Of a stretch of 64,000 bases of DNA, positions 30,741 through 41,570 are shown in pieces (within the stretch, counting starts at the first letter, position 1; each line of letters begins with the position of its first letter). A program made the translations under genes and the position numbers. Location of the stretch: assembly GCA_028571685.1 (NCBI GenBank), contig CM053164.1:34770501-34834500 (forward strand), written 5' to 3'. Below the pieces are notes generated by a model. That model saw only the letters and a program-made list of their open reading frames with translations. It was not told the DNA's origin and ran no database searches. The stretch is from Heterohyrax brucei (lineage: Eukaryota > Chordata > Mammalia > Hyracoidea > Procaviidae).

Positions 30741-31521
30741 TTGTGATTGAGTGATAATATGCAATCCAAATGAATTTAGCATTGTCTTCCTATCTGCAGC
30801 TACCTCTGCTCTCCCTGCCTCTTGACTGTACACTCCTCCTTTTCATTCTATACTTTCATTCTATACTATCATTTTAACAAGCTCCTGTCTCCTCCTCTCC
30901 ACTGTCTTCTCTCCCATATAGAAAAGACCAGTAGGACAGCATCCTATAAATGCATAGAACCATAAAGTACACACACTATATGGTCACATTGTGTCCCTGA
31001 ATCTAGTAACTTTTTGTCTGATAAATTGACCTCAGTAGCATTTTTTAGACTGGGACAGCAGCATGTCTAGGGTCTATCCTCCCAGTGGATCTCCTGGACT
31101 GCCAGACTATCAACTATGGTCTTTTAGTCGAGTTCTTGAGCTGCATCCCTCTTTTTCTCACATTGCCACAGAGACGTTACACTGTGTGCACCATCATGGC
31201 TGTCTTTGGTGGTTGCCAGACACCACCTGGTTCTTCTGATCACATGTTGATGTAGTCTCCCATTCATACGGGTCCTTCTGTCTCCTGGGCTCTTTTTACC
31301 TCACATCTTTGTTGTTTTGGGTCATCATCTGTTCTGGATGAGTCGAGACCATTTGGTGTACCTCAGAGAGCAGCTTGCTAGTTTTTAAGAACCCAGATGT
31401 CACTCACCACTATGGGGTGCAGAAGACTCTCTTAGCAATTGGCTAGTGAATACCAATTGACTTCGATATCCCCATAGAGCATAGTCCTCAGACCCCACCC
31501 CTGCTACTCTACCCTTGCAAT
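30741..31521 (-). mobile_element. L1 3'UTR (afrotherian L1), 5'-truncated
   Basis: Begins ttgtgattgagtgataatat and runs through agcatcctataaatgcatag, gaaccataaagtacacacac and agatgtcactcaccactatg to actctacccttgcaatagt. The flanks aatattgtca (30727) and agtattgtca (31522) look like a target duplication with one mismatch. The whole insertion lies in the 3'UTR, so no coding sequence is present. It is more diverged than the copies at 33 and 35.5 kb. Confidence 0.9.
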
Positions 31522-31534
31522 AGTATTGTCAATT

Positions 31535-32281
31535 TTTTAAAACTTTTTGCTATTAATGTAGTTTCTAACATTAAGGCATGTATACATTGAGATAAAATTT
31601 ACTTTGTTATAATTTATTATTGTTTAAGATGCTAATGAGTTGTGGTTTTTTCTTGTAATCAAAATGAAATTAGTCTATTATTTTCTTGCTTTGGAACAAA
31701 AGTTATAGAAGTCTCATAGCAGTTAGATAAGATCCTCTTGCTGTTTTTCTGAAATGAATTCTACAGGGTAAGGGTTTTTATATATATATATATATTTTTT
31801 TCTTGTTTACCATTTCTTTGTCTTTTGTCCTTCTTTTCATTAGACTAATAAGGATTTCTATACTTTCTTTTTATCTTCCACATCTCTGAAGTTCTAAATT
31901 ATGTTGTCTTTAATTTACCCAAATTTAGCTATACATTTCTCTAATAATTTTTCTAATATTTCTAATCTTCAAATAATTTACCCCAGTTTAACTACATGTT
32001 TCTAATAAAGTCTAAAGTTATTCAGTGTTTTTCTTCTTTCTAAAACTTGTCAAGAATCTTAGCATGTTTGAAAATGCATTATCACTTCCATTCTGTTATT
32101 GCTGTCTATATTTTAGTTTTATTTTTAAAACACCAAAAAACTCTTGAATTTACAGCCATAATTGCCTTTTTAAATGCTTTTTCTCCTGTTGTCTGTGCTC
32201 AAAGTTTTGTTGCTTTTTCATCTAACGTTATTCTCTAAATAGTTAACAATCTTTATGTTGCTGGAAAATACCTTTCCCTTT
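31535..32281 (-). mobile_element. Old L1M/HAL1 sequence, antisense
   Basis: T-rich sequence with a TA run at 31779-31796. The stretch at 32240-32285 leads into the block that resumes beyond the SINE (attctggaatgaatatttag), which is reversed HAL1/L1M ORF1. The 31540-32230 part is assigned mainly by position between clear segments. Confidence 0.5.
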
Positions 32282-32290
32282 ATTCTGGAA

Positions 32291-32443
32291 GGAAACTCTG
32301 GTGGCAGAGTGGTTAACTGCCGTGGCTGCTAACCAAAAGGCCAGCAGCTCAAATCCACCAGGCACTCTTAGGAAACTCTGTGCGGCAGTTCTACTCTGTC
32401 CTACAGAGTCAGAATTAACACAATGGATTTTTTTTTTTTTTTA
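32291..32443 (+). mobile_element. AfroSINE with flanking duplication
   Basis: ggaaactctggtggcagagt, gctgctaaccaaaaggccag and ggcagttctactctgtccta, ending in a T-run. The 9-mer attctggaa flanks it at 32282-32290 and 32444-32452, a plausible target-site duplication. Confidence 0.93.
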
Positions 32444-32452
32444 ATTCTGGAA

Positions 32453-32950
32453 TGAATATTTAGCTGAGTACAGAACTCTAACAATGAGCTTCCCTCAGGA
32501 TTTTGACTGTATTATTTGTTTTGTTCTAGACACTCTAACTCTAGAGTGATAAGCAATCTTCTCTCAGCCTAACTACAATTCATCTATAGATAATCTGTCT
32601 TTTCTGTCTTCTAAGTTTCAAGGTTTTCCTCTGTATGTTTGATGATTTCACTTCTATGTGCCAAGTTGTGGAGTTGTTTTTGTTTATCCTTTTTTTGCAT
32701 TTGGTGTATAATTTTTGATAAGGATTCAGAATTTCTTAGATTCTAAAAATCAAATCTCTAAGTATCACATATTGCTTCTTTCTATCATGTCCTTTCTGAG
32801 TATCTAACAGATGTATAGTAGAACCTAACAATTTCTATTTCATTCAATTAATCCTTATCTAGTTTTTACTTTTTTTCCAGTTATTACATGATTCTGGGTG
32901 AAATCTTTAGCATTCTGTTTCGTTTGGGCCCCTTCCATGTTTTCACCAAT
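32453..32950 (-). mobile_element. Old L1M/HAL1 ORF1 sequence, antisense
   Basis: tatttagctgagtacagaac, agataatctgtcttttctgt, ttcaaggttttcctctgtat and tttcacttctatgtgccaag follow the reversed ORF1-like text of old HAL1/L1M. Confidence 0.7.
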
Positions 32951-32965
32951 ATATTATGTTATTTA
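32951..32965. repeat. Target-site duplication, left copy (HAL1-like element)
   Basis: atattatgttattta matches atattgtgttcttta at 39009-39023 with two differences in 15 bp. It precedes the T-rich tail of the element. Confidence 0.75.
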
Positions 32966-34399
32966 TTTATTTTTTTATTGTGATTGAGTGAAAGTGTACA
33001 ATCCAATAGAAATTTCAACACTTGCTTATGTGCATCTCCCACTGCTCTCCCTACCAGATGAGAGCACACTTCTATATGTTCTATACATATCATATCCTCA
33101 TAACAATCTCCTGTCCCCTGCTTTTCACCCTCTCCCGCCTCTCCAGTAAGAAGCCAGCAAGACGACATCCTACAGATGCACAGAACCATAAAGTACACAC
33201 ACAATATGGTCACTCTGTGTCGTCAAGTCCAATTCTTTCCTGTCTGAAGAGCTGACCTCAATAATGATTTATGGACAAGGGCAGCATGAAGACCAGAGGC
33301 CATGCTCCCAGGGGATCCCCGAGGCCCCTGGACCATCAATGGTGGTCTTTTAGTGGAGTTCTCAGGGTGCACCCCCATTTATTCTCCTGTTGCCAATTTG
33401 ACTCAACTTTGTGAGCCCCATCACGGCTGTCCCTGGTGGTGGCCAGGCACCATCGGGTTCCTCCAGTCATGTGTTGATGCAGTCACCCACTCATGTGGGT
33501 CTTTCTGTCTTCTGGGTTCTCTTTCCTCGTGTCATTTTGGTCTTTGGTGATTGTCAGTTCCTGCTAAGTTGGGACCATTTAGTGTGCCTCAGATGGCAGC
33601 TTGCTGGTTTTGAAGATACCAGACATCACTCATCAATATGGGGTACAGAACACTCTCTTAGCAATACAGTAGTTATGCCAGTTGGGCCTCAATGTCCCCT
33701 GAGAGCATGGTCCCCAGACCCTCTCCCCTACTACTCTGTCCTAGCAATATTGGGTTAAGATTAGAGGAGTAATCATGTTACGTTAAAGTCTAGTTAAGTT
33801 GGTCTTCTTTCTAATGTGTGCTGTCACTGATTTCACCCAACAAAATTTCTATCAACTATCTATCCTGTAACCAACCCTCTCCCTACTGCCCCACCCTTGT
33901 AGCCATTGAAGAGTCTTTTCTTCTGTACACAAGTCTGTTTTTAAGTTCTTATCATAGGGGTCTCATGCAATATTTTTCTTTTGCTGCTGACTACTTTCAC
34001 TCAACATAATGTCTTCCGATTGAAATCAGGTTATGAGATGCTTCCTAAAATCATCGTTGTTCTTTATCTTTGCAGTGTCCCATTGAGTATATGTACCATA
34101 GTTTCTTTATCTATTTCTCTGTTGTTGGGTTGATTCCAACTTTTTGATACTGTGGACTGTGCTGCAATAAACATTCGTGTGCATGTATCTGTTGGTGTGA
34201 ATGCCTTTGATTCTGTAGGATATATTCCAAGCAGTGGAATTACTGGGTCAAATGGTATCTATTTCCAGCTTTTTAAGGAAGCGCCAGATTGCTTTCCAAA
34301 GAGGTTGTACCATTTTCAGTCCCACCAACAGTGTAGGAGAGTTCCTATTTCTCCAAAGCCTCTCCATCACTTGTTGTTTTGTGTTTTTCCCATCTTTTA

Positions 34400-35510
34400 A
34401 TTTTCAATTTGTATCTTTAAGTCTATGGTGAATTTCTTGTAAGCAACATATAGACAAATCATGTCTTTTGATCTAAGGTGTCCCTCAATGTCTTTTTACT
34501 GGAGTGTTCAGACCATTTGCATGCAGTGTAATTATCCATAAATATGTGTTTTGTGCTGTCATAGTGGTGTGTTTATTTTTGTGTAGATATTTTCTCTCTT
34601 GTTCTTACTATACTGTTGTGGGACCATCTTTATGGGTTGATTTTTTACCCTTTTTAATGTTGGTTTTGTGTTTTTGAGACTCCTGTGTTATGTTTCTTGA
34701 TGTGATGTATTGCATCTTTATTGTGCTTTGCTGCTACACCTGTGTTCTCCCTTAAAAATCTGTGTTTAAACCCAATTTTAAGTTCTACACGTCTTGTTAA
34801 CTTCCCCCTCCATCTGGAAGGACTATAATTACTGTAGTGCATCCCTCTTTTTAATATGATATCATAGTTGTCATGATATGATCTCTGGATCTCTCCTTTT
34901 AATATTATACCTTTGATTGGGTTTTGTGCCTTCCCTAACCAAGTAGGTTTCTGGATGATGTGTCCTGTACTGCATCCTAAAATAGAGAGTTACTAGTTTT
35001 GTTTTTCTAAGCCAAGAGCTTCTTTTAGCATTTCTTGTATCTTTGGTTTGGTTTTTACAAATTCTCTGAGTTTCTGGTTATCTGCAAAGGTCTTAATTTC
35101 ATTTTCATATTTGAGAAATAGTTTTGCAGAATACGTAATTCTTTGTCAGAAGTTCTTCTCCTTCAAGGCTTTGAATTCATCATTTCATTGCCTCCGTGCC
35201 AGCATCATTTCTGCCGAGAAGCCAGACAAAAGCCTACAGGGCTCCCCTGTGAATGTTAGCTTTGCTGGGAGTCTTGCTGCCTTTAAGAGTTTCTGCTTAT
35301 GTTTCATTTTGTTTTGAACTTGATTATAATATGTCTTGGAGTCTTTCTTTTGAGATCTATATTGAGGGGTATTCGATATGCATCTTGGATATCTATAGTC
35401 TCTTCTTTCGTAATTTCAGAGAAATTTTCTGTCAGCAGCTCAACAACAATACTCTCTGTGTTTTCAGGTGTCCCTCCCTGCTCAGGAACTCCAATTAATC
35501 ATAGATTGGG
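34400..35510 (-). pseudogene. L1/HAL1 ORF1 remnant, 3' part
   Basis: In antisense, attctctgagtttctggtta, gtcttaatttcattttcata, ctgccgagaagccagacaaa, aatatgtcttggagtctttc and aactccaattaatcatagat follow, in order, the reversed ORF1 coding region of mammalian L1s (the RNA-binding and C-terminal domains of the ORF1 nucleic-acid chaperone). The minus strand has no frame longer than about 62 codons (34654-34842). The part nearest 34400-34980 matches less well and may be the ORF1-to-3' linker of a HAL1. Confidence 0.7.
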
Positions 35511-37283
35511 CCTCCTTTTTTTTTTCTTTTTTAAATTATGATTGAGTGAAAATATACATTCCCATATAAATTTGCATGACCGCCTATGTGCAGCTTCCAC
35601 TGCGCTCCCTGTCTGGTGACAGCACACTCTTCCTCTCTGTTCTATACATGTCACATCCTCCTAACAATTTTCTATCCCCTCTTCTCCACCTTCTCCCCCG
35701 CATCCAGTAATAAGTCAGCAGAATGACATCCTATAGATGCATAGAACCACAAAGTGCACACATGATGTAGTCACTGTGTCACCAAGTCCAATCTGTTTGT
35801 GTCTGAAGAGTTGATCTCCATTATGATTTATGGACCAGGGCAGCATCAGAGTCAGGGGCCATGTTCCCAGTGGAACCCGAAGGCCCCTGGGCCATCATCT
35901 TTGATCTTTTAGTGGAGAACTCAGGGTGTACTCCTTTTTATTCTTGTGTTGCCAGTGAGACTCAACTTTGTGAGCCTCATCACAGCTATCGCTGGTTGTG
36001 GCCAGGCACCACCCGGTTCTTCTGGTCACGTGTCAATGTAGTCACCTATTTACATAGGTCTCTCTGTTTTCTGAGTTCTGTTGACCCCGTGTCATTTTAG
36101 TCCTTGATGATCATCCTTTCCTGCTGAGTTGGGACCATTTGATCTACCTCAGATGGCAGCTTGCTAGCTTTTAAGACCCCAGATGCCACTCACCAATATC
36201 GGGTGCAGAAGACTCTCTTAGCAAAACTCTAGTTATGCCAATTGGCCTCAATTTCCACTGACAGCATGGTTCCCAGCCCCCTGACATCATCCCTGGCCCC
36301 CTGCCCCAGCTACTCTGTCCTTGCAATATTGGGTTAAGATGGGAAGAGTAATCATGTTATGTTGAAGTCCAGTTAAAATTGATTTTCTTTCTAATGTGTG
36401 CTGTCACTGATTTCACCCAACAAAATTTCCATGAACTATCTAATCTATGCCCCACCCTCTCCACTCCTCCCTCCCCACCCTTGCAACCATCAAAGAGTCT
36501 TTTCTTCTATGTATGAGTCTGTTTTTAAGTTCTTATTGTAGGGGTCTCAAATGATATTTGTTCTTTTGCTACTGACTACTTTCACTCAACATAATGTCCT
36601 CCAATTGAAACCAGGTTATGAGATGTTTCCTAAAATCATCACGGTTCCTTATCATTGCATAGTGTTCCATTGAGTGTGTATCCCATAGTTTACCTATCCA
36701 TTCCTCTGTTGGGCTTCTGGGTTGATTCCATCTTTTTGCTATTGTAGACTATACTGCAATAAACATTCTTGTGCATGTATCAGTTGGTGTGAGTGTCCTC
36801 AATTCTGTAGGATATATTCCAAGCAGTGGAATTACTAGGTCAAATGGTATTATCTACTTCCAGGTTTTTAAAGAAGCACTAGATTGCTTTCCATTTTGCA
36901 ATCCCACCAGCAGTGTAGGAGAGTTCCACTTTCTCCATAGCCTCTCCAGCATTTGTTGTCTTGTGTTTTTTGGATCATGGCCAACCTTATTGGGGTGAGA
37001 TGGCATCTCATCTTAGTTTTGATTTGAATTTCTTTAATAGCTAATGATCATGAGAATGTCCACATTTGTTTTTTGGCTGCCTGGATCTCCTCTTTAGAAA
37101 AGTGTCTGTCCGTCTACTTTGCCCATCGCTTAATTGGATTATTTATCTTTTTGTTACTGATATTTGGTAGTACTTTATAGATTATAAAGATCAGATGTTA
37201 GTCTGACATACAGTTGCCAAATATTTTTCCTATTCTATAGGTGGTCTGATTGTTCCTCTTGATAGACTCTCATGTGCTTCTTA
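35511..37283 (-). mobile_element. Nested L1, 5'-truncated: ORF2 3' end and complete 3'UTR
   Basis: T-rich tail at 35516-35532, then 3'UTR (attatgattgagtgaaaata to about 36480) and the end of ORF2 in antisense (gcaataaacattcttgtgca, ccaagcagtggaattactag, gtgagatggcatctcatctt, aaagtgtctgtccgtctact). It lies inside the ORF1 of the HAL1-like element, which resumes at about 37284 (ttttctctgatttctcctca). About 1.75 kb long. All ORF2 frames are broken. Confidence 0.92.
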
Positions 37284-37690
37284 ATGCTTCTTTATTTCTC
37301 TTTTTTATTTTCTCTGATTTCTCCTCAGAGATCCTGGAGCCAGTAACTCTGTCTTCCAAGTCAGAAAGTGTATTTTCCATTTGTTCAATTCTGTTTTATT
37401 CAGTTTGAAATGAATTTTCTATTTCTTTGATTTAGTTACTGATCTGTTGGATTTCAGAATACTGGTGTTCCATCACTTCAAACAACTTGGTTAATTTGTC
37501 ATTTTGCTCTATTGCATTTTGTATAATGTCTAGGATGGCTCTATATGTAATCGTTTTGTGCTCAACCTCTGATAGTTTCAGAAAGAATTCTTTGTCTGGC
37601 AAGTTCTTTAGTTCTTTCTTTTCAGGGTTTTATGGATCCATAGGTGAGTTTTTCTTTAAGTTTTTGTCCAAAGTTTGTGGCTTTTTGGCA
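37284..37690 (-). pseudogene. L1/HAL1 ORF1 remnant, 5' part
   Basis: Continues the ORF1 text beyond the nested L1. gatcctggagccagtaactc, tcttccaagtcagaaagtgt and ggatttcagaatactggtgt correspond to the reversed coiled-coil region of ORF1. No intact frame remains; the 105-codon plus-strand frame at 37487-37804 is antisense. Confidence 0.65.
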
Positions 37691-39008
37691 TCTGGAGGTT
37701 GTTTAGCTTCTCTGGTGTTAGCTCAACAGAACTTAAAGCACAGTCTGATGAAGAAGGTGATCACCAGTCACCTCTATGTACTCCAGTCACTGGGCCCAGT
37801 ATAATCTCTGCATTAGCAGTTTCCACCCCTTGACTGGCAAAGACACATCCCTACTTATTGAGTCACTAGGGGGCCATCAGCTGACCCTATGGTGTGGGTT
37901 AGTAAAGGCTGGAAGAGATGCCATCAGGATGCACTGCAGTTATTTCTCTAGGTAATCTTATATTGGAAGGTAAAAGCTGTCTGACAGCTTCCAAAATCAG
38001 TCAGGCTTTCAACTGTTTAAGCCCCTCTTCCCAGCTGGCAAAGTAAACACCTCTATATCGAACCCCAGATGCTGTAAAGTAGTTCAAAGAATGAAAAGGC
38101 TACTGCACTGCTATTTTCTGATGCTGGGCCTCACCCGTAAGGTCAGCCTATGCTAGATACAGGTTTTCTGTTGGAAAAGCACTTCCCGGGCTAGCACTGC
38201 CTCACAGCCTGGGAACTCGCCTTTGGTGAGGCCTCCGTTTGTGTAACTCTGCCCCCCAGTTGAACAAGATGGCATCCTGCACAAGCTCTCTTGCCTACTG
38301 TGGAGCAACTGATTCATGGCAGAGCTTTGGAAAAAGAGAGGCTGGAGGAGCCAAGGTGGAGAGAGTCCAGAGCCAAGCTCTCAAATGGGGCTATTCCGCC
38401 TGCCGGTCCCATCAGCAGTGACGCTGAGCTTTGCTGCCAGTTAAGACCAAGCCCCTCCTACTGGCTAAGACAGAGAAAAAAAATGGTGGGCACTGCCTCT
38501 CTGCTTGGGAATTAGCCCCTGCTGAGGCCTCCATTTGAGTAACTCTGCATCCCAATCAAATAAGATGGCATCCCACACAAGCTCTCCCACTCACTGTGGA
38601 ATAGCCAATTCTATGGTGGATGTTTGGAAGGACAGGGTGGAGAAGCTGAGATACACAGAGTCCAGAGCTGGGATCTCTAAATGTGTCTATTCTGCTTGCT
38701 AGTACCATCAGTAGTGTGGCTGAGCTTTGCTGCCAGTCAAGCCCAAGCCACAGCTGCTGGCTAAGACACCGAAAAAAAGGTTAAAACTTACCTTACATCT
38801 GCGAGAGCTGGCATTCAACAGGGGTGGGGATCAGCAAGAGAGACAAAGTTTCCCATTCAGTGGCTTGTAGCCCAAATTGGCAGTCCTATGCTGTGTCCTA
38901 GAGCTCCATGGGTGTCCAGAAGTCTCCATTTAATTATCAATTCAGGCCTTACTTTTCAGAGGCAATTAAGCAGACATGTATCTGTTCTGCCATCTTGACT
39001 CCACCTCC
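37691..39008 (-). promoter_or_regulatory. L1/HAL1 5'UTR with tandem 296-bp units
   Basis: GC-richer than its surroundings, ending at 39008 with the reversed L1 start. Two direct repeats, about 38190-38483 and 38484-38782, share ggcctcc.tttg.gtaactctg, agatggcatcc and gctgagctttgctgccagt with a period of about 296 bp (gcctcc at 38231 and 38527). L1 5'UTRs carry the internal RNA polymerase II promoter, and in some mammals this is built from tandem monomers. A promoter role here is inferred from that. Confidence 0.75.
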
Positions 39009-39023
39009 ATATTGTGTTCTTTA
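39009..39023. repeat. Target-site duplication, right copy (HAL1-like element)
   Basis: atattgtgttcttta lies directly beyond the 5' end of the element and pairs with 32951-32965. Confidence 0.75.
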
Positions 39024-39070
39024 ATTTTAGTTTTTATGTGTTTTAAAATTTTCATTTCTTTTTACATGTT

Positions 39071-39214
39071 TGGAGCCATGATGGTGCAATAGTTAAAAGC
39101 TTGGCTGCTAACTGAAGGTCAGCAGTTCAAATCTACCAGCTTCTCCTTAAAAATTCAATGGGACATTTCTCTTCTGCCCTATAGGATAGCTGTGAGTTGG
39201 AATCAATTCCACGG
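39071..39214 (+). mobile_element. AfroSINE, near complete
   Basis: ggagccatgatggtgcaata, ttggctgctaactgaaggtc, cttctgccctataggatagc and gagttggaatcaattcca. Confidence 0.92.
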
Positions 39215-39339
39215 GAATGGATATTTTTGATTCAGTTAACTTTTTTTCATAATCTTTGTTCAGTTTTATGGGTGTTATCATTTGTTTATCTTTTTACTTC
39301 TGATGGCAGAGGATTTGGTTTCTGAGTTTGTTTGTTTGT

Positions 39340-39525
39340 TTTCCTTTTTTTATTTAACATGATTTTGAAAATGTACATTCCCATACAAATTTACATGTCC
39401 ACCTATATGCAGCTTCCACTGCTCTCCCTGACTGGTGACAGCACACTATTCCTCTCTGCTTCATACATGTCTCATCCTCCCAACAGTCTCCTTTCCACTC
39501 CTCTCTACCCACTCTCCTTCCTCCA
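39340..39525 (-). mobile_element. L1 3'UTR fragment, 5'-truncated
   Basis: tttttatttaacatgatttt (degraded tail), then cattcccatacaaatttaca, ctatatgcagcttccactgc and gactggtgacagcacactat. The minus-strand 73-codon frame is not a gene. Confidence 0.9.
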
Positions 39526-40110
39526 GCCAGAGTCATACTTATATTAACAATTTCAAATAATGTCATAGAGTTCATTTCATCTGAATAAATTAATATTGGA
39601 ATTACTAGCTATGTTGACTTCCTCTCTTAATATTTGTTTTTTGTGGTTGAGAATTGCACTTGCAACTTTTTAACAGGGCTGCATTCCATCTACTGGCTCT
39701 TAGGGAAAACCCATGTTTTTGTGTTTTGCAGCTTCTAGGAGTTGCCCACATTCTTTTTCTGGTTGCCCTGCATGAATCACTCTGACCACTGCTCCTGTTG
39801 TCACATCTTCTCTAACTCTGACACTCCTGCTTTCCTCTCATAAAGACCCTGTGATTGTGTTGAGCTTAGCCAGGTAATCCAGAAAAGACTTGCTCTAAAT
39901 ATCCTTAATTTAATCAGACCTGCAAAGTTCTTCTGCCATGCCAGGCAATATATTCACAAACTGCAGAAATTGAGATATATAAATCTTTAGAGGGGGGATC
40001 ACTATTCTGCTGATCACAGTCTGTTCTCCATTCCCCAAAGATCCATATTTGTCCTACATGCAAAATATATTCACCCAATCCAACATTCCCAAATACTCTA
40101 CTTATATTGT
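39526..40110. mobile_element. Old interspersed repeat, family uncertain (L1M or LTR type)
   Basis: ttgtcacatcttctctaact, tcataaagaccctgtgattg, ccaggcaatatattcacaaa, ggggatcactattctgctga and ctacatgcaaaatatattca follow a text order I recall from a widespread old mammalian repeat. I cannot fix the family or the strand. Confidence 0.45.
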
Positions 40111-40639
40111 CATATTTCTATTTCCACTTACATTTCCTTAATTCATACCGTCTTTGTTTCATATTTTAATTATTGCAGTGGACTTCTGATTTTTCTTCCT
40201 TCAGTACTATGCAATGTGTTTAATCCATGAGTCCTTGAAAGTAATGGAAGATACCACCCCAAGTGCTGGTTTTATTTTTGCTCTGTCCTTCCCAAACAAA
40301 GAATTATCTGAGATTTTGTAAATTAAAATGTTTGTGTGTAGAAGCTTGGAGAATTAAATTTAGCCTGGTTATATGGAATTAGTGAATCAGAGTTAGAAGG
40401 ATAAGTGACTACATATTGGCCTTGGATACAATTAAGAATCAAGCAAAGCTGGAGTGGATAATGTGCAGTGGTCAGTTCACTATTGTAACTCTGAATAATG
40501 TGACACCTTTTATGTCAGCTTTAGTGTTCCTCTCTGGACAAGGGCAAAAGAATTATTTGGGTGCCGCCAAATGAAATAATCCTTGTCATTTTCCTCTACA
40601 AAGCACCAAAACTCTTTATGACACGTATTTGGCTTTGTT
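40111..40639. other. No recognised gene or repeat
   Basis: Unique-looking sequence; nothing recognised. Confidence 0.45.
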
Positions 40640-40990
40640 ACCCTAGACTCCACTGGAAATCCTTTACTGCTTCCCTAGAGCCTACAAGATAAAGCCAAAT
40701 GTCTTGGTTTAATACTGAAACTGTGTCTCATTCTATGTCTGCCTGCTTTTCCTGTAGCTACTGCAACAATCTACCTTACTTCTCATGTATAGCAGACTAA
40801 GTTCCCTGAACAGACCATGATCTTTGATTGTGTGCATATTTGCGCATGTCCTTACCACAGCTTGGAATTTCTTTCCTTTCTTCTGCCCAGGAATTTCCTA
40901 GTCATTCTTCAGAATTCATCTCCTCCTTTATCCTCTTTGAACCCTTCATGGAAAATTATGCAATGTCATTTGTCACACACAGATGTATAC
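40640..40990 (+). mobile_element. L2 LINE 3' portion
   Basis: tagagcctacaagataaagc, aatgtcttggtttaatactg, cacagcttggaatttctttc, attcttcagaattcatctcc and ctttgaacccttcatg match, in order, the L2 3' region. The 91-codon frame at 40828-41103 is within this relic. Confidence 0.7.
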
Positions 40991-41186
40991 TTTTATTAAG
41001 ATACACTTTTCATACAATAAAATGCTCAGACTCTAGTTGTTTGGTTCATAGACTGATTTTGACAATATATGTGCATAAGAACTATGTGAAAATGCACATA
41101 TAATATTTATTAATATAATTTTCTTATGCAGCATATTCTGAGAGATTGTTTCTTACTTATCAATGTGTATCTAATGTCCCATAATA

Positions 41187-41350
41187 ACAACTATCCAAAA
41201 AAACATTGTTAAGTCAACTCTGACTCATAATGACCCTACAGGGCACAGTAGAACTCCCCCATGCAGTTTCCAAAGAGTGCCTGGTGAACTTGAACTGCAA
41301 ATCTTTTGGTTAGGAGCTGTAGCACTGAACACTACACCACTATGGTTTCC
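41187..41350 (-). mobile_element. AfroSINE with 12-bp target-site duplication
   Basis: acattgttaagtcaactctg, agtttccaaagagtgcctgg, ttttggttaggagctgtagc and accactatggtttcc. The exact 12-mer tgtcccataata flanks it at 41175-41186 and 41351-41362. Confidence 0.95.
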
Positions 41351-41418
41351 TGTCCCATAATAAGGTATCAGAAACAATAATTGGATGTAAGAAATAGCAA
41401 GTACTCAGCCAAAAAGAC

Positions 41419-41570
41419 GTTCCTGTTGGTGGGTGGATTCTGACTCATAGCGATGATGTAGGTCATAGTAGAACTGCCTCTTAGAGTTTTCAGGGAGTGC
41501 CTGGCATATCTGAACTGCTTGTGTTTTGGTTAGCAGACATAGCACTTAAGCACTATGCCCAGGTTTTCTG
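41419..41570 (-). mobile_element. AfroSINE, near complete, antisense
   Basis: tggattctgactcatagcga, gcctcttagagttttcaggg, ttttggttagcagacatagc and cccaggttttc. It lies 69 bp from the preceding SINE in the same orientation. Confidence 0.92.

Larger units (their letters stand above)
32966..39008 (-). mobile_element. HAL1-like (half-L1) retrotransposon, full-length ends, ORF2 body missing, interrupted by a nested L1
   Basis: Read on the minus strand, the 5' end at 39008 begins ggaggtggagtcaagatggc, the canonical L1 start. A 5'UTR of about 1.3 kb follows (to about 37690), then ORF1-type sequence (37690-37284 and 35510-34400, split by a nested L1). The sequence then jumps at about 34397 to the last few hundred bases of L1 ORF2 and the 3'UTR, ending in a T-rich tail at 32966. 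The ORF2 endonuclease and reverse transcriptase are absent. This is the layout of half-L1 elements, which keep ORF1 and borrow L1 machinery. Near-identical 15-bp flanks support one insertion event. ORF1 is now riddled with stops. Alternative: a post-insertion deletion of a normal L1. Confidence 0.72.

Noticed and set aside
35048..35317. 89-codon plus-strand frame, hydrophobic
   Set aside because: Antisense of L1/HAL1 ORF1; the hydrophobicity comes from the T-rich strand.
40817..41103. 91-codon plus-strand frame
   Set aside because: Part of an L2 relic.
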